Below are positions 12,071 to 18,531 of a stretch of 18,531 bases of DNA, one piece after another (the first letter of the stretch is position 1; the number at the start of each line of letters is the position of its first letter). The notes under the pieces are model-generated. The model searched no databases. It was not told the origin of the DNA and saw nothing but the letters and a program-made list of their open reading frames with translations. Source of the DNA: JAVBOD01 sp031551045 (lineage in GTDB: Bacteria; Bacteroidota; Bacteroidia; Bacteroidales; UBA932); assembly GCA_031551045.1 (NCBI GenBank), contig JAVBOD010000098.1:1-18531 (forward strand), read 5' to 3'. The translations under genes were made by a program, and so were the position numbers.

Positions 12071-14956
12071 ATGGAACAGCAAAAACAATTAACAGGCCTT
12101 TCCGACGCACAGGTGTTGGAGAATCGCAAACAGTATGGAGAAAACGTATTGACTCCTCCGGAAAGGGAGCCTTGGTGGAAACTTTTTCTGGAAAAATTTC
12201 AAGACCCGATTATCCGGATTTTGTTGATAGCCGCCTTTCTTTCGCTGATAATTTCGTTTGTGCATTGGGAATTCACCGAAACCATCGGTATTTTTTGCGC
12301 CATCTTTTTAGCGACCGGCGTGGCTTTCTGGTTTGAGTTGGATGCCAACCGAAAGTTCGATGTGCTGAATCAGGTGAATGATGATACGCTGGTAAAAGTT
12401 ATCCGCAACGGCAATGTGAGCGAGATTTCCCGGAAAGAAGTCGTGGTGGGCGATATCGTGTTGCTGGAAACCGGAGAAGAAGTGCCTGCCGACGGTGAAT
12501 TGCTCGAAACGGTGGCCATGCAGATGGACGAATCGTGCCTGACCGGCGAACCGAGCATCAGCAAAACCACCAGCCCGGCCGATTTTCATTTGGATGCGAC
12601 GTATCCTTCCAATTGGGCGATGCGCGGCACTAAAGTGATGGACGGACACGGCACGATGGAAGTGCGGAAAGTGGGCGATGCCACCGAATACGGACAAGTG
12701 GCCGAACGGGCTACCGAAATAACCGGCGAAGTGACGCCGCTTAACAAACAACTCGACAAACTGGCGAAATTTATCAGCGTGATGGGCTTTGCCTTGGCGC
12801 TCCTCACATTTGTTGTGTTGTTCGTGAAAGATTTATTTATGGGACATGCTTCCTACACCTTGGTAGAACTCGGCTCTCTGGCGGTGACGCTTATTTCCAT
12901 GATGGTAGTGTTGGCAAAAGTGTGGGTTCCGATTGTGTATAACGCCTTTGAATTGTTGGGGAAAAAGAAATCCGTTCCGAAAATTATTGCCAAAGGAAGT
13001 TGGTGGAAATGGTTGTTTTTCGGCCTCGCCACGTTTCTTGTGTTGATGGGTGTCGGCGCCATTTTCGGCATCAATCCGTTGAGTAAGGATTCGTGGATAA
13101 ACTTAGATATTGCCGAACGCGTGCTTCACTATTTTATGGTGGCGGTTACGTTGATTGTAGTGGCCGTCCCCGAAGGCCTTCCCATGAGTGTGACGCTCAG
13201 CTTGGCGATGAGTATGCGGCGCATGTTGCAAAACAATAATTTGGTGCGCAAAATGCACGCTTGCGAAACCATGGGCGCTGCCACGGTCATCTGTACCGAC
13301 AAGACGGGAACACTCACGCAAAACCAGATGCAGGTGTACGAATCGCAATTTTTTGCTTTGCCCGGGCAGCGCTTGGCGGACGATGAAATCAGTTGGTTGA
13401 TAAAAGAAAGCGTTGCGGTAAATTCCACGGCGTATTTGGATTATTCCGATCCTCAGAAAATAAAATCGCTGGGAAATCCTACGGAGGCAGCGTTGTTGTT
13501 GTGGCTGAACGGGCAGCAGATAAATTATTTGGATGTCCGGAAATCCGCACAAATTCTTGACCAGATAACATTTTCGACGGAACGTAAATTTATGGCTACG
13601 TTGGTTTACTCGCCGGAGTTGAAGAAAAAAGTGCTGTACGTAAAAGGAGCGCCCGAAGTGGTGTTGGCGAAATCGAACAACGTGCGTATTAATGGGGCGC
13701 TGCAACCTGCCGCCGAAGCGGCGCCGAAGATAGAAGAATTGTTGTTGCAATATCAAAACAAAGCCATGCGCACGTTGGGCTTTGCTTATGAAATAGTGGA
13801 AGACGAAAATCCGCGTTTCGACGGTAGCGCGTTAATCAATACGAACCTTACGTATTTGGGTGTGGTAGCCATTTCCGATCCCGTGCGCGAAGACGTGCCG
13901 GCAGCCGTGAACAAATGCTTAAATGCCGGCATCAAAGTGAAAATCGTGACCGGCGATACGCCCGGCACTGCCCGCGAAATTGCCCGCCAAATCGGCATTT
14001 GGAACTCCAGTGACGATGCGCAGAATATTATTACCGGACCCGATTTCGAAAAACTTTCGGACGAGGAGGCATTGAAACGGGTAAAATATTTGAAAGTAAT
14101 GTGCCGTGCCCGCCCGACCGATAAACAACGCTTGGTGCAGCTTCTCAAGAAGCGCGGCGAAGTGGTGGCTGTTACCGGCGACGGAACCAACGATGCCCCG
14201 GCCTTGAATTATGCGAATGTAGGTTTGTCGATGGGTAGCGGAACATCCGTTGCCAAAGAAGCCAGCGATATTACGCTGCTCGACGATTCGTTCAACAGTA
14301 TTGCCACGGCGGTCATGTGGGGACGCTCGTTATATCAGAATATTCAGCGTTTCTTATTATTCCAGTTAACCATTAATGTCGCCGCTTTGCTGATTGTGTT
14401 ACTGGGTTCCGTTTTCGGGCACCAATTACCGTTGACCGTCACGCAGATTTTATGGGTGAACCTCATTATGGATACTTTTGCGGCAGGCGCTTTGGCCTCG
14501 TTGCCTCCCAACTCGAATGTGATGAATAATAAACCGCGCCGCAACGAAGATTTTATTGTAATCCCTGTTATGCGTTTTCGTATATTGTTTGTCGGTTGCT
14601 TGTTTGTGTTAATCTTGCTGGGGCTGCTTTTCCTGTTTACACATAATGGCGAAATAAGCCCTTACGATTTGTCGCGTTTCTTCACCATTTTTGTGATGAT
14701 GCAATTCTGGAATTTGTTCAATGCAAAAACGTTTTTAAGCGGGAAGTCGGCCTTCTCGCAACTCAATAAAAGTAAAGGATTTTTACTGGTTGCGTTGGCT
14801 ATTTTAGTCGGGCAAATCCTCATTGTGAGCTTTGGCGGAGAAGTGTTCCGTACGGTGCCGCTTTCGCTGAAAGATTGGATAATTATTATTGCATCCACCT
14901 CTTTAGTGCTTTGGATTGGCGAATTGATGCGATGGATTAAATCAAAAAAAATGTAA
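12071..14956 (+). CDS. P-type calcium-transporting ATPase (P2B/PMCA-like)
   Basis: A 961-residue P-type ATPase that should export Ca2+ across the cytoplasmic membrane. The phosphorylated residue is D410 in CTDKTGTLTQNQ. LTGEPS (157-162) is the actuator loop, KGAPE (525-529) marks the nucleotide domain, and TGDGTNDAP (702-710) the hinge. Ion-site residues fit Ca2+: VAVPEGLP in M4 with E368, N769 in M5, and N797/D801 in M6 (NLIMD), as in plasma-membrane type pumps. It lacks the M5 glutamate expected of the second SERCA-type site. Between M3 (about 234-256) and M4 (about 352-378) there are some 95 residues with two more hydrophobic stretches, at 265-291 and 311-334, separated by a lysine-rich loop; this is longer than I expect for the family. 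The stop codon overlaps the asnS promoter. Confidence 0.93.
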   Translation: MEQQKQLTGLSDAQVLENRKQYGENVLTPPEREPWWKLFLEKFQDPIIRILLIAAFLSLIISFVHWEFTETIGIFCAIFLATGVAFWFELDANRKFDVLNQVNDDTLVKVIRNGNVSEISRKEVVVGDIVLLETGEEVPADGELLETVAMQMDESCLTGEPSISKTTSPADFHLDATYPSNWAMRGTKVMDGHGTMEVRKVGDATEYGQVAERATEITGEVTPLNKQLDKLAKFISVMGFALALLTFVVLFVKDLFMGHASYTLVELGSLAVTLISMMVVLAKVWVPIVYNAFELLGKKKSVPKIIAKGSWWKWLFFGLATFLVLMGVGAIFGINPLSKDSWINLDIAERVLHYFMVAVTLIVVAVPEGLPMSVTLSLAMSMRRMLQNNNLVRKMHACETMGAATVICTDKTGTLTQNQMQVYESQFFALPGQRLADDEISWLIKESVAVNSTAYLDYSDPQKIKSLGNPTEAALLLWLNGQQINYLDVRKSAQILDQITFSTERKFMATLVYSPELKKKVLYVKGAPEVVLAKSNNVRINGALQPAAEAAPKIEELLLQYQNKAMRTLGFAYEIVEDENPRFDGSALINTNLTYLGVVAISDPVREDVPAAVNKCLNAGIKVKIVTGDTPGTAREIARQIGIWNSSDDAQNIITGPDFEKLSDEEALKRVKYLKVMCRARPTDKQRLVQLLKKRGEVVAVTGDGTNDAPALNYANVGLSMGSGTSVAKEASDITLLDDSFNSIATAVMWGRSLYQNIQRFLLFQLTINVAALLIVLLGSVFGHQLPLTVTQILWVNLIMDTFAAGALASLPPNSNVMNNKPRRNEDFIVIPVMRFRILFVGCLFVLILLGLLFLFTHNGEISPYDLSRFFTIFVMMQFWNLFNAKTFLSGKSAFSQLNKSKGFLLVALAILVGQILIVSFGGEVFRTVPLSLKDWIIIIASTSLVLWIGELMRWIKSKKM

Positions 14957-14961
14957 CTTTG
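14954..14961 (+). promoter_or_regulatory. Promoter -7 box for asnS, overlapping the ATPase stop codon
   Basis: TAACTTTG matches TAnnTTTG and its first three bases are the TAA stop of the ATPase gene. A start near 14968 would leave a leader of about 23 nt before ATG 14991. No good -33 match is visible at the expected distance within the end of the ATPase gene. Confidence 0.6.
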
Positions 14962-14990
14962 CTAACTCATTTTTAGAAAAATTGATAATT

Positions 14991-16445
14991 ATGAAAACTC
15001 CCGGACGAACTAAAATTGTAGCATTACTGAGCAAACCGGAAATCGGTTCCGAAGTCACTATTAAAGGTTGGGTGCGCAGCTTTCGCAGCAACCGTTTCAT
15101 TACCCTTAACGACGGCAGCACGCCGGATAATATGCAAGTGGTGGTTGACTTTGAAAATACCGACGAAAATACGTTGAAACGCATTACGACCGGCGCATGC
15201 CTCAAAGTAATCGGCAATTTGGTGAATAGCGAAGGAAGCGGGCAATCGGTGGAAATCAAAGCAAGCGGCATTGAAATATTAGGCGATAGCGATCCTGAAA
15301 AATATCCTATCCAGCCGAAAAAACACAGTCTCGAATTTTTGCGCGACAACGCTCATCTGCGGATGCGCACACAAACTTTCGGCGCCGTGTTCCGGGTGCG
15401 CAATGCTTTGGCCTATGCCATTCACAAATTCTTTCAGGAAAAAGGATTTATGTATTGGCACAGTCCTATCGTCACAGCCAGTGATGCCGAGGGCGCCGGA
15501 GAAATGTTCCGTGTGACGACGCTTCCTATCGACGGCAGCGCGCCGCGTAACGAAGACGGCAGCATCAACTTCAAAGAAGATTTTTTTGGTAAAAGCACCA
15601 ACCTCACCGTCAGCGGACAGTTGGAAGGAGAGTTGGCGGCTATGGCGTTCGGCGATATTTATACGTTCGGCCCCACGTTCCGGGCAGAAAATAGTAATAC
15701 GGCCCGCCACCTGGCAGAGTTCTGGATGATTGAGCCCGAAATGGCTTTTTATGATATTGAAGATAACCAAAACCTGGCCGAAGAGTTTATCCAGTATCTT
15801 ATTCGCTACGCGATGGAACACAACGAGGCGGATATCCGCTTGTTAGACCAGCGATTGAAGGACGAAGAAAAAAATCTTCCGCAGGACAAACGCAGTGAAA
15901 TGGGCTTGTGGGAAAAGCTGGAATTTGTGGTGAACAATAAATTCCAACGTATTACCTATACCGAAGCTATTAATATACTGCTTGACAGTGCGCCTTACAA
16001 AAAGAAAAAATTTCAATATAAAGTAGAGTGGGGCACCGACCTGCAAAGCGAACACGAGCGTTACTTAGTAGAAAAACATTTCAAAAAACCGGTTATCGTG
16101 ACGGGATATCCGGCTGCTATTAAAGCATTTTATATGCGCCTGAACGACGGTTGTGAACCCGGCAAAGAAACCGTGGCGGCCATGGATATATTGGCTCCCG
16201 GCATCGGCGAAATTGTGGGCGGTTCGCAGCGCGAAGAGCGTTACGATAAATTGGTAGCGCGTATGGAAGCCATGCATGTTCCGGTAGAAGAAATGAGTTG
16301 GTATTTGGATACCCGTCGTTTCGGTTCCTGCGTGCATTCGGGTTTCGGATTAGGTTTCGAACGCATGGTGCAATTTGTTACCGGCATGGGCAATATTCGC
16401 GACGTGATTCCATTCCCGCGGACACCGAAGAATGCAGAGTTTTAG
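14991..16445 (+). CDS. asnS: Asparaginyl-tRNA synthetase
   Basis: The 484-residue class IIb synthetase charges tRNA-Asn with asparagine. An OB-fold anticodon-binding domain occupies about 1-100, including VTIKGWVRSFR and the GQSVEI strand. The catalytic core has motif 2 in FGPTFRAENSNTARHLAEF (226-244), with asparagine-specific features rather than those of AspRS, and motif 3 in GFGLGFERMVQF followed by the terminal NIRDVIPFPRTP signature. ATG 14991 is preferred to the in-frame TTG at 14982, since it gives the usual MK start. Presence of asnS suggests direct charging of tRNA-Asn. It converges with glyS, with a hairpin between them. Confidence 0.96.
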   Translation: MKTPGRTKIVALLSKPEIGSEVTIKGWVRSFRSNRFITLNDGSTPDNMQVVVDFENTDENTLKRITTGACLKVIGNLVNSEGSGQSVEIKASGIEILGDSDPEKYPIQPKKHSLEFLRDNAHLRMRTQTFGAVFRVRNALAYAIHKFFQEKGFMYWHSPIVTASDAEGAGEMFRVTTLPIDGSAPRNEDGSINFKEDFFGKSTNLTVSGQLEGELAAMAFGDIYTFGPTFRAENSNTARHLAEFWMIEPEMAFYDIEDNQNLAEEFIQYLIRYAMEHNEADIRLLDQRLKDEEKNLPQDKRSEMGLWEKLEFVVNNKFQRITYTEAINILLDSAPYKKKKFQYKVEWGTDLQSEHERYLVEKHFKKPVIVTGYPAAIKAFYMRLNDGCEPGKETVAAMDILAPGIGEIVGGSQREERYDKLVARMEAMHVPVEEMSWYLDTRRFGSCVHSGFGLGFERMVQFVTGMGNIRDVIPFPRTPKNAEF

Positions 16446-16464
16446 GGAATTTAAAAAATAGAAA

Positions 16465-16487
16465 CGGCGGAATTCCAAACTCCGCCG
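16465..16487 (-). terminator. Terminator hairpin between convergent asnS and glyS
   Basis: CGGCGGA (16465-16471) and TCCGCCG (16481-16487) form a 7-bp G/C-rich stem with a nine-base loop. On the minus strand it is followed by TTTCTATTTTTT, so it is a good terminator for glyS, which ends 41 nt before it. It begins 20 nt after the asnS stop and may also serve that gene, but the plus-strand side lacks a T-run. Confidence 0.75.
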
Positions 16488-16527
16488 AACAAATAGTTTC
16501 AAAGAAAAGGATGAGAATCCTGAAAAA

Positions 16528-18066
16528 TTAAATTCTCTCCAGCCATTTACGCAAGTTTACTTGCTCATCAATAATGCCGCGTAGTTTGTCGATAGCTACG
16601 CGGTTTTGTTGCATCGTGTCGCGGTCGCGGATGGTTACACAATTATCTTCTAATGTTTGATGGTCTATCGTTATGCAATAAGGCGTTCCGATGGCATCTT
16701 GCCGGCGGTAACGTTTCCCTATACTGTCTTTTTCGTCGTATTGGCAATTGAAATCGAACTTCAGGCTGTTCATTATTTCACGCGCCTTTTCGGGCAAGCC
16801 GTCTTTTTTTACCAACGGTAGCACTGCCAATTTTACCGGCGCCAGTACGGCCGGAATGCGCATCACTACACGTTCTTCGCCGTCGGCTAATTTTTCTTCG
16901 TGATAAGCGGCCGAGAGCACAGCCAGTACCGTACGGTCTAACCCGATAGATGTTTCTACTACATAGGGGATATAACTTTCATTGGTTTCGGGATCAAAAT
17001 ATTGTTGTTTGCGTCCCGAAAATTCTTGATGGCGCCCCAAATCGAAATCGGTACGGGAGTGGATACCCTCCAATTCTTTAAAGCCAAAGGGAAATTCAAA
17101 TTCAATATCGGCGGCGGCATTGGCATAGTGCGCCAGTTTTTCGTGATTGTGATAGCGGTATTTTCCATCGCCCAGCCCCAACGATTTATGCCAGCGCAGG
17201 CGCATGTCTTTCCAGTGTTCGTACCATCTCATTTCGTCGCCGGGGCGCACAAAAAATTGCATTTCCATTTGTTCGAATTCGCGCATGCGGAAAATAAATT
17301 GGCGCGCCACAATTTCGTTGCGGAATGCTTTGCCGATTTGTGCAATACCGAACGGAATCTTCATCCGCCCGGTTTTTTGTACGTTGAGGAAGTTTACAAA
17401 AATTCCCTGCGCTGTTTCAGGGCGCAGGTAAATCACATTGGCATCTTCGCTCACGCTTCCCATTTGTGTACTGAACATGAGGTTGAATTGGCGTACTTCC
17501 GTCCAATTACGGGACCCCGAAACAGGGCATACAATTTCGCAATCGATAATCAATTGGCGCAAGGCGGTTAAATCGCTTGCATTCAACGCCTCGTTCATGC
17601 GCCGGGTGATTTCGGCCGCTTTCTGTGCATTGCGTACTACATTCGGATTGGTTTCACGAAATTGTTTTTCGTCGAAGGCCTCGCCGAATTTCTTACGGCC
17701 CTTTTCTACTTCCTTGGTTATTTTTTCTTCAATTTTGGCGAGGTGGTCTTCGAGTAATACATCAGCGCGATACCGTTTTTTAGAGTCTTTATTATCAATC
17801 AGCGGATCGTTGAAAGCGCCTACGTGGCCGGAAGCTTCCCAAATTCGCGGATGCATAAAAATTGCCGAGTCGATACCCACAATATTTTCGTTGAGCCGCA
17901 CCATGGCGCTCCACCAATAGTTCTTAATATTGTTTTTCAACTCTGCACCCATTTGTCCGTAATCATACACGGCGCTTAGGCCATCATAAATTTCACTCGA
18001 CTGGAAAATAAATCCGTATTCTTTAGCGTGTGCTATCAGGTTTTTGAAAAGTTCGTCCGGCGTCAT
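16528..18066 (-). CDS. glyS: Glycyl-tRNA synthetase, dimeric (single-chain) type
   Basis: The 512-residue enzyme is the alpha2 form shared with archaea and eukaryotes, not the alpha/beta tetramer of many bacteria. It charges tRNA-Gly. Class II motifs are present: motif 1 region near WEASGHV (76-82), RPETAQG (215-221), GKAFRNEI (245-252) and motif 3 GLDRTVLAVL (375-384). The anticodon-binding domain follows from about 405 (APVKLAVLPL) with GKRYRRQDAIGTPYCITID. The cysteine-rich insertion found in many relatives is degenerate: the DCKxCK element reads DNKDSK and the CPxC element reads CPVS (180-183). ATG 18066 is the start; a longer in-frame reading to 18117 would run through its own promoter. 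Confidence 0.95.
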   Translation of the reverse strand: MTPDELFKNLIAHAKEYGFIFQSSEIYDGLSAVYDYGQMGAELKNNIKNYWWSAMVRLNENIVGIDSAIFMHPRIWEASGHVGAFNDPLIDNKDSKKRYRADVLLEDHLAKIEEKITKEVEKGRKKFGEAFDEKQFRETNPNVVRNAQKAAEITRRMNEALNASDLTALRQLIIDCEIVCPVSGSRNWTEVRQFNLMFSTQMGSVSEDANVIYLRPETAQGIFVNFLNVQKTGRMKIPFGIAQIGKAFRNEIVARQFIFRMREFEQMEMQFFVRPGDEMRWYEHWKDMRLRWHKSLGLGDGKYRYHNHEKLAHYANAAADIEFEFPFGFKELEGIHSRTDFDLGRHQEFSGRKQQYFDPETNESYIPYVVETSIGLDRTVLAVLSAAYHEEKLADGEERVVMRIPAVLAPVKLAVLPLVKKDGLPEKAREIMNSLKFDFNCQYDEKDSIGKRYRRQDAIGTPYCITIDHQTLEDNCVTIRDRDTMQQNRVAIDKLRGIIDEQVNLRKWLERI

Positions 18067-18086
18067 ATTTTTTTGATTTAAGGCTA

Positions 18087-18120
18087 CAAATTTACAACAA
18101 TATTTCCATACAGGCACAAA
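18087..18120 (-). promoter_or_regulatory. Promoter of glyS
   Basis: On the minus strand, TAAATTTG (18094-18087) is a full match to TAnnTTTG, and TTTG (18120-18117) lies 22 nt upstream, one base longer than the usual spacing. The -33 box is formed from the T-run of the terminator of the preceding gene. The -7 box is 20 nt before ATG 18066. Confidence 0.65.
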
Positions 18121-18152
18121 AAAAGCCCAACAGCGTTACACTGTCAGGCTTT
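18118..18152 (-). terminator. Rho-independent terminator of the thioredoxin-like gene
   Basis: On the minus strand the stem is AAAGCC-TG-ACAG, loop TGTAACG, CTGT-TG-GGCTTT: 12 pairs including two G-T wobbles, then a continuous T-run. It lies 22 nt after the stop codon at 18175. Confidence 0.85.
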
Positions 18153-18174
18153 CGTTGTTTCTATAGAATACAGA

Positions 18175-18531
18175 TTATTTCAAATTATCTTCTAATAATT
18201 TTTCAATTTCTTGTTCACCTATACGGCTTGCAATAATTTTGCCTTCTCCATCTACAAATACATTTTGAGGAATGTAGCGAACATAGTATAATTTGCCGGC
18301 TGCGTTATCCCAGAATTGTAAATCGGATACATGGATCCAAGTTAATTTATCATCTTGAATAGCTTTCACCCATTTGTCTTTTCCGTCAGGACGATCGAAT
18401 GAGGTAGCAAAAATTTCGAAACCTTTCTTGTGGTATTTGTTGTAGATTTTTACTAACGTAGGATTGAACGCACGGCAAGGTCCGCACCATGAAGCCCAAA
18501 AATCAATCATCGTGATTTTGTTTTTCTTATA
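18175..18531 (-). CDS. TlpA/ResA-like thioredoxin-fold protein, N-terminus outside the window
   Basis: The visible 118 residues are the C-terminal thioredoxin domain of a longer protein that continues past the right edge: in-frame codons for YKKNKIT precede MIDFWASWCGPC. The redox-active CGPC is intact, and the conserved cis-proline region reads YIPQNVFVDGEG. In Bacteroidota such domains usually sit at the end of periplasmic, often lipid-anchored TlpA-like oxidoreductases that reduce or isomerise disulfides in exported proteins. Cellular location cannot be confirmed because the N-terminus is missing. The internal ATG at 18510 lies in the first core strand and is not a plausible start. A strong terminator follows the gene. 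Confidence 0.88.
   Translation of the reverse strand, partial: YKKNKITMIDFWASWCGPCRAFNPTLVKIYNKYHKKGFEIFATSFDRPDGKDKWVKAIQDDKLTWIHVSDLQFWDNAAGKLYYVRYIPQNVFVDGEGKIIASRIGEQEIEKLLEDNLK

Noticed and set aside
13103..13756. Long open frame on the minus strand opposite the Ca2+ ATPase
   Set aside because: It is opposite essential motifs including CTDKTGT, and the predicted protein is low-complexity His/Arg/Phe-rich, typical of antisense reading.
16509..16522. Small hairpin AGGAT-GAGA-ATCCT near the end of glyS
   Set aside because: Only five pairs and redundant with the stronger hairpin at 16465-16487.

Overview
The window reads as chromosomal DNA from a member of the Bacteroidota, probably the order Bacteroidales. 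Three things point there. Promoters follow the TAnnTTTG type of -7 box used by the primary sigma factor of this phylum, and starts lack Shine-Dalgarno sequences. The ECF sigma factor, histidine ammonia-lyase and glycyl-tRNA synthetase have a Bacteroidales look. Short lipoprotein and outer-membrane-type genes sit among housekeeping genes. No rRNA, tRNA, CRISPR array, prophage or transposase is visible. The assignment rests on motif memory, not on a database search.

Layout: on the minus strand, positions 2901 to 1 hold a split transketolase (N-terminal then C-terminal subunit), an ECF sigma factor, and the start of a membrane protein that is probably its partner; the last gene runs off the left edge. 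Divergently from these, at 3069-4255, lie a small lipoprotein and a small secreted, possibly barrel-forming protein, closed by a strong hairpin. From 4417 to 16445 every gene is on the plus strand: lepA, a rhomboid protease, an EEP-family membrane phosphoesterase, a GT4 glycosyltransferase, a TsaC-type tRNA-modification enzyme, a hotdog thioesterase, hutH, a P-type Ca2+ ATPase and asnS. glyS (18066-16528) converges on asnS. A TlpA-like thioredoxin, also on the minus strand, runs off the right edge.

The rhomboid, EEP, glycosyltransferase and tsaC genes are spaced by 3 nt, 6 nt and a 4-nt overlap, so they probably form one transcription unit without an obvious shared pathway. Translation is well represented (lepA, tsaC, asnS, glyS), while the rest is central carbon metabolism, envelope functions and ion transport.

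The least ordinary features are as follows. The protein after the sigma factor carries an exact 30-residue tandem duplication. Two families of palindromic repeats occur between genes, with one copy nested inside another at 6221-6345. An 85-bp element at 11898-11982 can take two alternative folds. The Ca2+ ATPase has an extra pair of hydrophobic segments between M3 and M4. The asnS promoter is built on the stop codon of the gene before it. I found no clear evidence of a wholly new multi-gene system.
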